Below, one piece after another: positions 1-9,446 of a stretch of 64,000 nt of DNA. Positions within the stretch are counted from its first letter, which is position 1. Every line of letters starts with the position of its first letter. Both the position numbers and the translations under genes were made by a program. This stretch comes from Streptomyces puniciscabiei. GTDB lineage: Bacteria > Actinomycetota > Actinomycetes > Streptomycetales > Streptomycetaceae. Where the stretch lies: assembly GCF_006715785.1 (NCBI RefSeq), contig NZ_VFNX01000005.1, positions 1 to 64,000 of the forward strand. The letters are read 5' to 3'. Under the pieces are notes generated by a model. The model was not told the DNA's origin. It searched no databases and was given only the letters and a program-made list of their open reading frames with translations.

Positions 1-299
1 GTCGCGTTGCGGCCCGTGGGCACCTTGTTCGGGCCGTCGACGATCTTCCCGCCGTGGGCCGTCAGGAGCGCGGGCAGCCCGTCCAGGTCGTCCACGAGCA
101 CCGTGCTCTGCACCTCACGGAACGGGGCGAGGGCCTGCTCGTCCCCCGCGACGAGCAGGAAGCCGCCGAGGCTCGCGACCTCCACGCCACCGTGGGAGAA
201 GCGGGTGCGGACGTCCTGGCCCGTCAGCGCGCGCAGTGCGGGCAGCGCCTCGTCCAGGTCGTACACGTAGAGCCGGGCGAGCGTCGCCAGTGCCTTCAT
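1..299 (-). CDS. VOC-family (glyoxalase-like) protein, 3'-truncated by window edge
   Basis: The first 99 codons of a gene that runs off the left edge. It begins MKALATLARLYVYDLDEALP and alternates short strands in the way of a glyoxalase/bleomycin-resistance (VOC) fold, including a stretch reading GGFLLVAGDE and the end KIVDGPNKVPTGRN. VOC proteins are small metal-dependent enzymes or binding proteins; the substrate cannot be told here. The start lies 37 bp downstream of the AAA ATPase stop on the same strand, so the two may be co-transcribed. The family call is an inference from general pattern and the C-terminus is missing. Confidence 0.6.
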   Translation of the reverse strand, partial: MKALATLARLYVYDLDEALPALRALTGQDVRTRFSHGGVEVASLGGFLLVAGDEQALAPFREVQSTVLVDDLDGLPALLTAHGGKIVDGPNKVPTGRNA

Positions 300-336
300 G
301 ACCGAAATCCTCCAGGAAGCGTGTGCGGCCGGACGC

Positions 337-2775
337 TCAGGGCAGCTCCGGCAGGTCCTCGGCGAAGAGCAGGGTCAGGTCGTCGGTGCTCGGGTCCGCC
401 AGCTGGGCGACGCGGCTCGCGTGCCGCTCCACCATCGCCTCGAAGGTCTGCCGGGCGGTGCGGCCGTTGCCGAACGCCGGGCCCTTCGGGATGGCCGTGA
501 AGTACTTCAGCAGCGCCTCGGCGGCGCCCGGCGCCAGCCGGTACTCGTGCTCGTCTGCCTGCTGCTCCACGATCCTCAGCAGCTCCTCGGGGCCGTAGTC
601 GCCGAAGGTGATGGTGCGGGAGAAGCGGGAGGCCACACCGGGGTTGACGGACAGGAAGCGCTCCATCTCGGCCGTGTAGCCGGCGACGATCACCACCACC
701 GCGTCCCGGTGGTCCTCCATCAGCTTCACCAGCGTGTCGATGGCCTCCTTGCCGAAGTCGCGCCCGGCGTCCTGCGGGGAGAGCGCGTACGCCTCGTCGA
801 TGAACAGCACACCGCCGCGCGCCTTCTCGAACGCCTCCTGGGTGCGGATCGCCGTCGAACCGATGTGCTCGCCCACCAGGTCCACCCGGGAGACCTCCAC
901 CAGGTGGCCCTTCTCCAGCACGCCGAGGGAGGCGAGGATCTCGCCGTAGAGGCGGGCGACCGTCGTCTTGCCGGTGCCCGGGGAGCCGGTGAAGACCAGA
1001 TGCCGCTTGACCGAGGCCGCCTTCAGCCCCGCCTGCTGCCGGCGCCGGCCCACCTCGATCATGTCCGTCAGCGCGCGCACCTCGCGCTTGACGCTCTCCA
1101 GGCCCACCAGCGCGTCGAGTTCTCCGAGCACGTCCTTCGACGTCCGCACCGGCTTCGCCGGCTGGGCGGGGGCGATCAGCGGCTCCTGCTCCGTGCTGCG
1201 CTGCCCGGGGATCGAACCGAGCAGCCCGGGGGAGGGCGACATGGTCTGTACGGAGGTCTCGCGGACCGTGGGCGGCCGCATGCCGCCGCTCTCGTCGCTG
1301 GTGCAGTCCTCCACGACCGGACCCGTGCCGGACGCGGTGTCCGGGCCCGCGTCGGCGAACTCGTAACCGCCGCGCGCACAGCGCTCCGTACGGCACTTGC
1401 GCAGGGTCGCCCGGCAGCCGTCGATCACATGGAAGCCGTAGCCGCCGCTGCCGCTGACCCGGCAGTTCAGGAAGCTGCCGCGGCCGCCGGCCGAGACGTA
1501 GAACCCGGCCTCGGCGGGGGAGTCGACCGTGCAGCGCTCGATGGTCGGGTCGGCTCCCTTGGTGACGATCACGCCGGTCTGCGTGCCGTCCAGGGTGCAG
1601 TTGTTCAGCGTGCCGCCGCTGCCGTGGTCGCGGAACCACGCTCCGGTCGCCGCCTCGCGGATCCGGCAGTCGTCGAGCTGCGCGGTCGCCCCGTCGCTCA
1701 CCGACACCGCTGTGTTGCGCACCTGCGACAGATCGCTGTCCACGACGTCCGCGCGCGAACCGCGGTCCAGCACGAACAGCGCGTCCGGTACGTCGTGCAC
1801 CCGGCAGGAGTCGAGGACGGCGGTGGCGCCGTCGCTGACCCACACCGCCGGATAGTCGCCGGTGCTGTCGAAGATCTCGCACTGGTGGGCGTCCACCCGG
1901 GTCCCCGGGTCCCACACCGACAGGCCGTTGCGCCCGAACTGACGGACCGTCGTCCGGGTCAGCGTGAGCACCGAACGGGAGCGCAGGTCGACGGCGTTCT
2001 CCGGGATGTCGTGCAGGTGGCAGTCGGCGAGGGTGAGGACGGCGTCCGTGTCCAGGGTGACGCCGTCGGCGGTGGTGCGGTGCACGTCGCAGTCGGTCAG
2101 CTGCGCGGTCGCCCGCTGGGTCACCTGCACGCCGGAGCCGCGGACCTCGTAGATCTCACAACCCACCGCCTCCAGCGCGGAGTTCTCGCCCGTCACGGTC
2201 ACCCCGGTGCCCGAGGCGTGGTGCAGCCGGCAGCGCTCCAGGCGCGGATGCCCACCGCCCCGGACGGCCACGCCCGCCTGCCCGGCCGCGACGACCTCGC
2301 ACTCCTCGAACACCCCGCCCCCGCCGTCGAGTACGGCGATGCCGATGCCGGCCGGGTTGTCGACGGTGCAGCGACGCACGGTCGGGCGGGCGCCACCGCG
2401 CACCTCGATGCCTGCGGCGGACCGGGTCACGATCCGCACGTCCATCAGCTCGGGTGTGCCCTCCTCGACCAGCAGCGCGGGTGCCGCCGCGTCCTGGCCC
2501 TCCACGTGCAGGTCCTGCACTACGGCCGAGGCGCGCACGGTGAGCGGCACACCGTCCACGGGCGCGATCCGAACCGAGCCGGGGGAGCCCTCGGGGCCAC
2601 GGAGTGTCACCGCCCGCTGGACCACGAGGTTTTCCCGGTAGGTGCCCGGGGCGATGGTGAGGACGTCGCCGTCGGTGGCGGCCTCCAGGGCGGCGGCGAG
2701 CGACGCGTACTCGCCTGTGCGGCGCCGCCACCGCGACGTACCGGTGTGCGTCACCTGGACCGTGCCCTGTGCCAT
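337..2775 (-). CDS. Right-handed beta-helix repeat protein fused to a CbbX/SpoVK-type AAA ATPase
   Basis: An 812-residue two-part protein. Residues about 25-480 are a run of short degenerate repeats of the pectate-lyase-like parallel beta-helix type, opening with a segment that contains APGTYRENLVV. Residues about 540-812 are a AAA+ module with Walker A GSPGTGKT near 595, Walker B LFIDEA near 655 and an arginine-finger stretch SRFSRTITF near 718, the pattern of CbbX/SpoVK-like ATPases. AAA+ proteins of this kind remodel partner proteins; the helix could serve as a binding scaffold, which is inference. No signal peptide is visible, so it is probably cytoplasmic. The substrate is unknown. Confidence 0.85.
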   Translation of the reverse strand: MAQGTVQVTHTGTSRWRRRTGEYASLAAALEAATDGDVLTIAPGTYRENLVVQRAVTLRGPEGSPGSVRIAPVDGVPLTVRASAVVQDLHVEGQDAAAPALLVEEGTPELMDVRIVTRSAAGIEVRGGARPTVRRCTVDNPAGIGIAVLDGGGGVFEECEVVAAGQAGVAVRGGGHPRLERCRLHHASGTGVTVTGENSALEAVGCEIYEVRGSGVQVTQRATAQLTDCDVHRTTADGVTLDTDAVLTLADCHLHDIPENAVDLRSRSVLTLTRTTVRQFGRNGLSVWDPGTRVDAHQCEIFDSTGDYPAVWVSDGATAVLDSCRVHDVPDALFVLDRGSRADVVDSDLSQVRNTAVSVSDGATAQLDDCRIREAATGAWFRDHGSGGTLNNCTLDGTQTGVIVTKGADPTIERCTVDSPAEAGFYVSAGGRGSFLNCRVSGSGGYGFHVIDGCRATLRKCRTERCARGGYEFADAGPDTASGTGPVVEDCTSDESGGMRPPTVRETSVQTMSPSPGLLGSIPGQRSTEQEPLIAPAQPAKPVRTSKDVLGELDALVGLESVKREVRALTDMIEVGRRRQQAGLKAASVKRHLVFTGSPGTGKTTVARLYGEILASLGVLEKGHLVEVSRVDLVGEHIGSTAIRTQEAFEKARGGVLFIDEAYALSPQDAGRDFGKEAIDTLVKLMEDHRDAVVVIVAGYTAEMERFLSVNPGVASRFSRTITFGDYGPEELLRIVEQQADEHEYRLAPGAAEALLKYFTAIPKGPAFGNGRTARQTFEAMVERHASRVAQLADPSTDDLTLLFAEDLPELP

Positions 2776-3005
2776 GGCGTTGCTGTGCCCCCACCTCGTC
2801 GTACTGATGGCTCGCTCCCACGGGGACTGCCGCCGGTGCCGGGACCACGACCGTGCTCAGCCCCTGGGGCTGGTACGCGTTCGCGCTCCCGGAAACCTGC
2901 GCGCGCCCCTGCGGTTCGCTCACCCGCGGGTTGTCGCCGAATGCGCTTCGGCCGGTCCACCGTAGCGTGTGCGTGCACGGTGGACTGACCAGAGCCGGAA
3001 GGCCG

Positions 3006-3611
3006 TCAGCAGCCGGTGCCCGCCTTGCCCCAGTCCGGGCCCGCCCGGTCCCAGGCCTGCTCCCAGCGTGCGTACCGGCCGCGGACCATGCGCCACACCG
3101 TGAGCCGCCTGCCGCCTTCGACCAGGCCCGCGGTCAGCAGGGCCGCGCCCATCCCGGCGAGCACCGCGTGTGTCGTGGCGGTGGCGGAGTCCAGCGGGCG
3201 GGTCGTTATTCGGCCGTGCGGGTCCGTCCAGAGTCCGAAGTGGGCGCCGGTGTGCGGGAACTTGAGATTCGCCAGGGCCGGGCCGTGCCGGGGGGTGCCG
3301 TCCGGTGCGGTCCAGTCGGCGAGGACGCGCCTGCGGATCTCGCGCGCCGGGGTGGTGTCGGGGTCGGTCTCCAGGGGGACCTCGCCCAGGTCGCGCAGCA
3401 CCGTGGCCGTGACGAGGTGACGCGTGTGCCGCTGTTCGCGCACGGACCGCTGCAGCGAGTCCTGGGCGGCGGTGCCGACGAGGCAGCCGACCACGGGCGC
3501 GGCAACGGCGATCAGCACCAGCGCCACGAGGGCGACCCATGCCTCGGCCAGGTCGGTCGGGCGGCGCAGCGGATTGTGCCGCCAGCGCCACAGGCCACTG
3601 ATTGCCCCCAT
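3006..3611 (-). CDS. Rv1733c-family two-helix membrane protein
   Basis: About 201 residues from the ATG at 3611, opening MGAISGLWRWRHNPLRRPTD. The Trp/Arg-rich start and the two transmembrane segments, one near residues 22-45 and one near 145-165, flanking an extracytoplasmic loop fit the Rv1733c family of actinobacterial membrane proteins. Their biochemical function is unknown. An in-frame upstream ATG at 3710 would add 33 residues of poor quality; the 3611 start matches the family N-terminus better and has a purine-rich stretch just ahead of it. No operon partner is evident. Confidence 0.75.
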   Translation of the reverse strand: MGAISGLWRWRHNPLRRPTDLAEAWVALVALVLIAVAAPVVGCLVGTAAQDSLQRSVREQRHTRHLVTATVLRDLGEVPLETDPDTTPAREIRRRVLADWTAPDGTPRHGPALANLKFPHTGAHFGLWTDPHGRITTRPLDSATATTHAVLAGMGAALLTAGLVEGGRRLTVWRMVRGRYARWEQAWDRAGPDWGKAGTGC

Positions 3612-3796
3612 CTCCCCACCCCCTTTCGCTCCGTCATAACCCCCGCCACGGGAGCGCATCCGCAACCCGAAGCAAGAGAGAGCGACATCACGTCCACCGC
3701 GGACGGTCACGCACGCGGCTTCTCACGAAAGTCTCATGCCCTCCCAACGAGCGGGACCCGCCCCTGGTTCCCCGGCCGCCGTACCGGCGCCGCGCG

Positions 3797-4621
3797 CTAC
3801 TCCAGCACCCGCACCGGGTCGCCGATCCTGATCGTGCCGCGCGAGAGGGGCACGAGGTTCTGGCCGAAGAGCAGCCTCGAGCCGGCCCTGCGGTGGCGTG
3901 CCAGGGTGCGCAGGGGCTCTTTGCCGCGTACGGCGGTGTCCTGGTCGACGGTGGTGACGACACAGCGTCCGCTCGCCTTCGCGACGCGGAAGACCACCTC
4001 GCCCATGGAGAGTCGGGACCAGTGGTCCTCGGCCCAGGCCTCGGTGCCCGCGACGACGACGTTCGGCCGGAAACGGTTCATCGGCAGCGGGCCCTCGGCG
4101 GCGTGCGCACCGTCGGCGATCAGCGAGTTCAGGGCGTCGAGGGAGGCCGTCGTGGTGACCAGCAAGGGGTAGCCGTCGGCGAAGCTCACCGTCTCGCCGG
4201 GCAGGGCGTACTCGGGATCGACGGGGCGGCGGGTGGCCGGATCGTCCATGTGGACCAGGCGCACGTCCGCCCCCAGATAGGCACTGCACCAGGCGTGCGC
4301 GGCAGCGGCGGCCGGTACCGCCTCGACTTTCGTGCCGAAGACGTCCACCGGCACGGTCCCGGCGGGCTCGGGCACGGACACCGTCAAGGGCGCCTGGCCG
4401 GGCGCGGACAGAAGTACGCCGCCGCCGGCCCGAGGCTCGGCGGCGGCCAGCGCGAGGCGCGGCTGCTCGCGCTGTGTGACGACCTTTCCCCCGTTGTCGA
4501 TCAGCGTCCAGCGCCGGTCTCCGGCCAGGCCCCAGGGCTCCACCACAGCCTCCCGGGGTGCGTGACCCCGGAACGCCTTGACCGGATGTACGTGGATCGA
4601 CCGCAATTCGGCGTTTCCCAT
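3797..4621 (-). CDS. MOSC domain-containing protein (YcbX-like)
   Basis: 274 residues starting MGNAELRSIHVHPVKAFRG. The N-terminal beta-barrel (residues 1-115) and the C-terminal MOSC domain give the YcbX/MOSC layout. MNRFRPNVVV and the conserved Cys in SGRCVVTTVD, the likely molybdenum-cofactor ligand, are both present. Relatives carry the molybdenum cofactor and reduce N-hydroxylated compounds or transfer sulfur; the substrate here is unknown. The gene stands alone, with 43 bp separating it from the DUF6643-like gene. The start is supported by the family N-terminus. Confidence 0.88.
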   Translation of the reverse strand: MGNAELRSIHVHPVKAFRGHAPREAVVEPWGLAGDRRWTLIDNGGKVVTQREQPRLALAAAEPRAGGGVLLSAPGQAPLTVSVPEPAGTVPVDVFGTKVEAVPAAAAAHAWCSAYLGADVRLVHMDDPATRRPVDPEYALPGETVSFADGYPLLVTTTASLDALNSLIADGAHAAEGPLPMNRFRPNVVVAGTEAWAEDHWSRLSMGEVVFRVAKASGRCVVTTVDQDTAVRGKEPLRTLARHRRAGSRLLFGQNLVPLSRGTIRIGDPVRVLE

Positions 4622-4664
4622 GCCGCCATCCTGCCAGCAGGCACCGACAGCGACCGGTGGCCGG

Positions 4665-5096
4665 TCAGTAGCCGCGGTACTGCTGGTTGTTGTACGGGTC
4701 CTGGTAGGGAGCCGGCGTGGGCCGCGGGGCGGCCGGGCGCATGGCCTCGTAACCCGTGCCCATGGGGCGCTGCTGCTGCGGGGCCTGCGGGCCGGGGTAG
4801 CCCCGCGGGGCGGCGGCCTGCTGCGGGATGTACGCCGTGGGTGCCTGCTGCAGCGGGGCGGGCTGCGGCGTCTGCGGGTAGCCGTAGGCCGGGGCCTGCG
4901 GGGAGGGCGCCGCCGGGAGGGCGGGCAGGGCCGACGGCAGGGCGGGCAGGCTGCTGCCCGTGTCGTAGGCGGCGGGGACCCGGATCGGGGCGATCTGCGG
5001 AGTACCGCGCTCGGCGACGAGCGAGTCGTAGATCGGGGTGTCCGGGAAGGAGGCGGAGTAGTAGCCGCCACCATAAGTGGAGCGGGGGGAGGTCAT
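4665..5096 (-). CDS. DUF6643-like Pro/Gln/Tyr-rich protein
   Basis: 143 residues starting MTSPRSTYGGGYYSASFPDT. After a conserved N-terminal segment ending near PQIAPIRVP, the rest is low-complexity Pro, Ala, Gln and Tyr, ending QYRGY. I recognise the N-terminus as that of a short Streptomyces family, DUF6643, from memory. No enzymatic motif, signal peptide or membrane segment is visible, and the protein is probably disordered. It is transcribed divergently from the TerD-family gene across a 286-bp intergenic region. Confidence 0.7.
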   Translation of the reverse strand: MTSPRSTYGGGYYSASFPDTPIYDSLVAERGTPQIAPIRVPAAYDTGSSLPALPSALPALPAAPSPQAPAYGYPQTPQPAPLQQAPTAYIPQQAAAPRGYPGPQAPQQQRPMGTGYEAMRPAAPRPTPAPYQDPYNNQQYRGY

Positions 5097-5382
5097 GGCA
5101 CATAAGTTAAGCCCACGATGTGCTCGTTGGGGAGACCGATAAGAGGGTTGTTTTCCGTGTCCGCAGTGACGCGGGATCCCCAATCCGAGCGAACTTGGCA
5201 AAAAAGGACGTCCGTGCGCGCTTTAATCGTGTAAAGAGCGAGGTCCTGCGGGGTTACCGCCAGTTGACCGGCGATCCTCCCGCAGTGGTCGGGGAGTTCG
5301 CCGACACCGGCGAACAGGTTCTGCGGGTAGGGATGACCTGGACGACCGAGGGTGTACGAAGCCGACACGGATGGGGGTGGGC

Positions 5383-6732
5383 ATGTCCATGCTGAAAGGG
5401 GCGAACACGCCGGTGCCGACCACGGCGCTGCGCGTCGAAATGGGGTGGCGCTCCGGGCCCGGCGTGCCCGACGCGGACGCCTCCGCGCTGCTGCTCGCCA
5501 CCGGGAAGGTCCGCTCCGATGACGACTTCGTCTTCTACAACCAGCCCGTCCATCCCTCCGGTGCGGTGCGCCACGCGGGCAAGAGGACGGCCGACGCAGG
5601 TGTCACCGACACCGTCGTCGTGGACCTCGCGCGCGTGGAGGGCACGATCGAGCGGATCGTCCTCGCCGCCTCCGCCGACGGCGGGACCTTCGGGCAGGTC
5701 CCGGGCCTCTACATCGAGGTGACCGACACCGGGACCGGCCAGGCGGTCGCCCGCTTCGACAGCCCCGGCGCGACCGTGGAGACGGCCTTCGTGCTCGGCG
5801 AGTTCTACCGCCGCCAGGGCGGCTGGAAGTTCCGCGCCGTCGGCCAGGGCTACAGCAGCGGACTCGAGGGCCTGGCAACGGACTTCGGCATCACCGTGGA
5901 CGAACCCCAGCATGCCGCGCCGCCCCCGGTGACCCCGCCTCCGCCTCCCGTACCGGCCCGCGTGACGCCGCCTCCGCCTCCCGTACCGGCCCGCGTGACC
6001 CCGCCCCCGCCCCCCGCGCCGACCCCCGTACCGCCGCCACCACCGACCATGCCGACTGCACCCAGGCCGTCCGCGCCCGCGACCCCTCCGGCGCCACAGC
6101 CCGTCCGCCTGTCCAAGGTCACCCTCACCAAGACGGCGCCCTCGGTCTCGCTCGCCAAGCAGGGCGGTACCTCCGGTGTCATGCGGGTGAACCTCAACTG
6201 GCAGATGCGCAAACATCTTTCCGGCTGGGGCGGCCGGTGGGGAGGCGGGCGGGGCGAGCTCGACCTGGACCTGTGCGCCCTGTACGAGCTCGCCGACGGC
6301 CGCAAAGGGGTCGTACAGGCCCTCGGCAACGCCTTCGGTTCGCTGCACCGGCCGCCGTACATCCACCTCGACGGCGACGACCGCACGGGTGCCGTGGCGA
6401 GCGGTGAGAACCTCACCGTCAACCTGGACCACAGGCAGGACTTCCGGCGCATCCTCGTCTTCGTCACGATCTACGAGGGCGCCAGTTCCTTCGCCGACCT
6501 GCACGCCACCGTCACCCTGCAACCGCAGCACGGCGCCCCGATCGACTTCTCGCTCGACGAGTGCACCGTGCCGTCCACGGTGTGCGCGCTCGCCCTGATC
6601 ACCAACACCGGCGGCGATCTCCTGGTGCAGCGAGAGGCGCGCTATCTCGTGCCGGAGCGCGGAGTGAGCCCGCAGCGGACCATAGACCGCGCCTACGGAT
6701 GGGGCATGGACTGGACGCCCGGCCGCAAGTGA
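5383..6732 (+). CDS. TerD-family tellurium-resistance/stress protein with Pro-rich linker
   Basis: 449 residues from the ATG at 5383, which has GGGGGTGG just upstream; the in-frame ATG at 5371 is an alternative. The N-terminal 180 residues are a TerD-like beta-sandwich with the acidic Ca-binding pattern [13 protein letters not shown] Pro-rich linker with a perfect 33-bp duplication (residues about 183-250) leads to a second, TerA-like sandwich containing [14 protein letters not shown]. Ter proteins are linked to membrane stress and tellurite tolerance; the molecular role is unclear. It is convergent with the glycosyltransferase gene, with only 6 bp between the stops. Confidence 0.88.
   Translation: MSMLKGANTPVPTTALRVEMGWRSGPGVPDADASALLLATGKVRSDDDFVFYNQPVHPSGAVRHAGKRTADAGVTDTVVVDLARVEGTIERIVLAASADGGTFGQVPGLYIEVTDTGTGQAVARFDSPGATVETAFVLGEFYRRQGGWKFRAVGQGYSSGLEGLATDFGITVDEPQHAAPPPVTPPPPPVPARVTPPPPPVPARVTPPPPPAPTPVPPPPPTMPTAPRPSAPATPPAPQPVRLSKVTLTKTAPSVSLAKQGGTSGVMRVNLNWQMRKHLSGWGGRWGGGRGELDLDLCALYELADGRKGVVQALGNAFGSLHRPPYIHLDGDDRTGAVASGENLTVNLDHRQDFRRILVFVTIYEGASSFADLHATVTLQPQHGAPIDFSLDECTVPSTVCALALITNTGGDLLVQREARYLVPERGVSPQRTIDRAYGWGMDWTPGRK
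5929..5994 (+). repeat. Two perfect 33-bp tandem repeats inside the TerD-family gene
   Basis: Starting at a GTGAC, a 33-bp unit occurs twice in frame and begins a third time, encoding the peptide period [11 protein letters not shown]. The repeat keeps frame and sits in the flexible linker, so length variation here would alter linker length without breaking the protein. Confidence 0.85.
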
Positions 6733-6738
6733 CCGGGC

Positions 6739-7914
6739 TCAGCCCTCGTCGGGCACGGCATCGGGACGCGCGTACGTGCGGCCCTTCCAGGCGGCCCCGC
6801 GCCCCCGGTAGTGCTGCACGGCCGAGTCGACCGTCATCAGCAGATAGAGCGACGCGGTGAACGGCAGCAGCGGAGCGAGCCACAGCGGCTGCCGGTAGTA
6901 GCGCAGCATCGGCACGTACGTCCCGGCCATCACCGCCCACGCCACAGCGCCGACGGCCGCCGTCGCCGCGGCGCCGCCCGCCGCTGCGACCACCACCGTG
7001 GCGGGCGGCACCAGGTACACCAGGGCCAGCCCGGCGACCGTGCCGAGGAGCAGCAGCGGGTTGTGCCGCAACTGGGCGTAGGCGCTGCGCGAGACCATCC
7101 GCCACAGGTCGTGCAGCCGCGGATACGGCCGCACGCTGTCGACCCGGTCGGCCAGTCCCAGCCAGACGTGCCCGCCGGCGCCCTTCACCGCGCGCGCGAG
7201 CGCCACGTCGTCGATGACGGCATGCCGGATGCCGTCGGGGATGCGCGCCTTCTCCGCCATCCCGGCGCGCAACAGGACGCAGCCGCCCGCCGCCGCGGCC
7301 GTACGCGATCCCTTCCGGCCGATCCACCGGAAGGGATACAGCTGCGCGAAGAAGTAGACGAAGGCCGGGACCACCAGGCGCTCCCACGCGCTCTCCACCC
7401 GCAGCCGCGCCATCTGCGACACGACGTCGAAGCCCCCCGCGTGTGCCGCCGCCACCAGCGTGCGCAGGCTGTCCGGCGCGTGCGCGATGTCCGCGTCCGT
7501 GAGCAGCAGATACTCGGGGTCACGCGCGCGTGCCAGGCCGATGCCGTGCCGCACCGCCCACAGCTTCCCCGTCCAGCCCGCCGGCGGCTCGCCCGGCGAG
7601 GTCACGGTCAGCGGCAGCCCGCCGTGCCGCCGGGACAGTTCGCGGGCCAGGTCCCCGGTGCCGTCGGTGCTCCCGTCGTCCACCAGGAAGACCTCCGCCC
7701 GCCCCGGATAGTCCTGCGCCAGCAGCGACGGCAGGCTCGCGGGCAGCACCGCGGCCTCGTCACGGGCCGGTACGACCACTGCGACCGACGGCCATGCGTT
7801 CGGTTCCCGGCGCGGCGGCAGCCGGACGTCCGTGCGCCAGAAGAAGCCCTGGCCCAGCAGCAGCCAGCACCAGGCGGCCAGCGACACGACGGTGATCCAC
7901 AGCAGGGCGCTCAC
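6739..7914 (-). CDS. Family 2 glycosyltransferase, HpnB-like
   Basis: 391 residues from the GTG at 7914. An N-terminal membrane segment (residues 3-20) precedes a GT-A domain with VDDGSTDGT and the metal-binding TDADIAH; three or so helices follow after residue 290. The layout and the phrase PPAGWTGKLWA match hopene-associated glycosyltransferase HpnB and its relatives. These are membrane-bound and are thought to glycosylate lipids, possibly hopanoids, but no hopanoid gene is next to it here, so the acceptor is open. The racemase-like gene diverges from it 57 bp away. Confidence 0.85.
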   Translation of the reverse strand: MSALLWITVVSLAAWCWLLLGQGFFWRTDVRLPPRREPNAWPSVAVVVPARDEAAVLPASLPSLLAQDYPGRAEVFLVDDGSTDGTGDLARELSRRHGGLPLTVTSPGEPPAGWTGKLWAVRHGIGLARARDPEYLLLTDADIAHAPDSLRTLVAAAHAGGFDVVSQMARLRVESAWERLVVPAFVYFFAQLYPFRWIGRKGSRTAAAAGGCVLLRAGMAEKARIPDGIRHAVIDDVALARAVKGAGGHVWLGLADRVDSVRPYPRLHDLWRMVSRSAYAQLRHNPLLLLGTVAGLALVYLVPPATVVVAAAGGAAATAAVGAVAWAVMAGTYVPMLRYYRQPLWLAPLLPFTASLYLLMTVDSAVQHYRGRGAAWKGRTYARPDAVPDEG

Positions 7915-7971
7915 GCCCGCAGTCTGCCCCACCGGAGGGGTCCCCAAGGCCCCATCGTCTATCGTGGCCGG

Positions 7972-8757
7972 GTGAAGATCGCGCTCATGGACTCCGGAAT
8001 CGGCCTGCTTCCCGCCGCCGCCGCGGTACGGCGGCTGCGACCCGACGCGGATCTCGTGCTCTCCTGGGACCCGGACGGGATGCCCTGGGGGCCGCGCACC
8101 CCTCAGGACATCACCCAGCGGGCCCTCGCCGTGTGCGAGGCCGCCGCCGCCCATGAGCCGGACGTCCTGATCGTCGCCTGCAACACCGCCTCCGTGCACT
8201 CCCTGCCGGTGCTGCGGGCCCGCTTCGAACCGGACCTGCCGATCATCGGCACCGTCCCGGCGATCAAGCCGGCCGCCGCCGGCGGCGGGCATGTCGCGAT
8301 CTGGGCGACCCCCGCCACCACCGGCAGCGCCTACCAGCGGAACCTGATCGAGCAGTTCGCCGCCGGTGTCGGCGTCACCGAGGTCCCCTGCCCCGGTCTC
8401 GCGGACGCGGTGCACCACGCGGACGAGGCCGCGATCGACGCCGCGATCGCCTCGGCCGCCGCCCGCACTCCCGAGGACGTCACCACCGTCGTCCTCGGCT
8501 GCACCAACTACGAGCTGGTCGGCGAGCGCATCCGGGCGGCCGTCCAGCGGCCCGGCCGTCCGCCGCTCGCGCTGCACGGCTCCGCGGGCGCGGTGGCCGC
8601 GCAGGCCCTGCGCCGGATCGGCGTGGAGCCGGCTCCGGCCGCCGTCGCCGACACCACGCTCACCGTGCTGCTCAGCGGTCGCGAGGCCACGCTCCCGGAC
8701 ACGGCGCTGTCCTACCAGGAAGGCCGTTTCCTGCAGGCGGTCAGCCCCGTCCGCTGA
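7972..8757 (+). CDS. Glutamate/aspartate racemase family protein (MurI-like)
   Basis: 261 residues from the GTG at 7972, starting MKIALMDSGIGLLPAA. The two catalytic Cys motifs of glutamate racemase are present: ACNTAS (residues about 65-70) and LGCTNYEL (about 178). MurI makes D-glutamate for peptidoglycan using these two cysteines as acid and base. The sequence diverges in places from the usual MurI, for example SWDPDGMPWGP where MurI has its YxGDTARxPYG region, so it may be a paralogue with another role. The family is clear; the exact substrate is not. Confidence 0.82.
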   Translation: MKIALMDSGIGLLPAAAAVRRLRPDADLVLSWDPDGMPWGPRTPQDITQRALAVCEAAAAHEPDVLIVACNTASVHSLPVLRARFEPDLPIIGTVPAIKPAAAGGGHVAIWATPATTGSAYQRNLIEQFAAGVGVTEVPCPGLADAVHHADEAAIDAAIASAAARTPEDVTTVVLGCTNYELVGERIRAAVQRPGRPPLALHGSAGAVAAQALRRIGVEPAPAAVADTTLTVLLSGREATLPDTALSYQEGRFLQAVSPVR

Positions 8758-8864
8758 GCGGCCCGCGACGACGCTCCGCCTCGGTCACAAGCCCTGGCCC
8801 ACCCGGGTCAGTCACGCTCCGCGACTCCCTACCCGCGCAGCGAAACCTGAGTAACCTCATAAAC

Positions 8865-9410
8865 ATGAGGGACCACCCCCACGCCGACGACAGCCAGAAC
8901 CCCGATGTCTGGACCGGGCGCGCCACCAACCGGGTCCAGTGGCTGCTGGCGCTGGTCGGTGCGGCCTGCATGGCCCTCGGTATCGAGCTGGCCGTGGACT
9001 CGGCCTGGACCTCCGGCGTCGCCCCGCTGGTGATGTCCGTCGTGGGCTGCATCGCCGCCGGTCTGCTGGTCCTCTTCGGCACGCTCGCCTTCGTGCACGT
9101 CGACCTCAGGCTCGACAAGGAGTGCGTCGAGGTGCGCTGCGGCCACATGGGGCTGCCGCGCCGCCGTATCCCGCTCTCCCATGTGGCCGGCGCCGACTTC
9201 ACCGCCCTCGTCACACCACGGAACTGGGGCGGCTGGGGCTACCGGTGGCGACCGGAGAAGGGCACGGCCGTGGTCGTACGCCGGGGCGAGGGCGTCGTGC
9301 TGCGCCTGTGGGACGGCCACACCTTCACGATCACCGTGGACAACGCCGAGTCGGCGGTCCGGGTCATCAGGGACCGGCTGCGGACGATCACTCCGGGATC
9401 GGCCCGCTGA
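8865..9410 (+). CDS. Membrane protein with C-terminal PH-like domain
   Basis: 181 residues. Two membrane segments (residues about 27-47 and 53-77) are followed by a soluble beta-rich region with a PH-like pattern: VEVRCGHMGLPRRRIPL, a Trp-rich loop WGGWGYRW, then GTAVVVRRGEGVVL. Similar proteins are widespread in Streptomyces and have no assigned function. It starts at an ATG 107 bp downstream of the racemase-like gene and may form a loose transcription unit with it. Confidence 0.75.
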   Translation: MRDHPHADDSQNPDVWTGRATNRVQWLLALVGAACMALGIELAVDSAWTSGVAPLVMSVVGCIAAGLLVLFGTLAFVHVDLRLDKECVEVRCGHMGLPRRRIPLSHVAGADFTALVTPRNWGGWGYRWRPEKGTAVVVRRGEGVVLRLWDGHTFTITVDNAESAVRVIRDRLRTITPGSAR

Positions 9411-9446
9411 GGCCGCGCCTCGCGCGGCACGCGGGGAATCCGCAGT

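Noticed and set aside
298..2988. Long plus-strand open frame opposite the AAA ATPase gene.
   Set aside because: It is a GC-driven shadow of the real minus-strand gene, rich in Arg, His and Pro, with no domain pattern.
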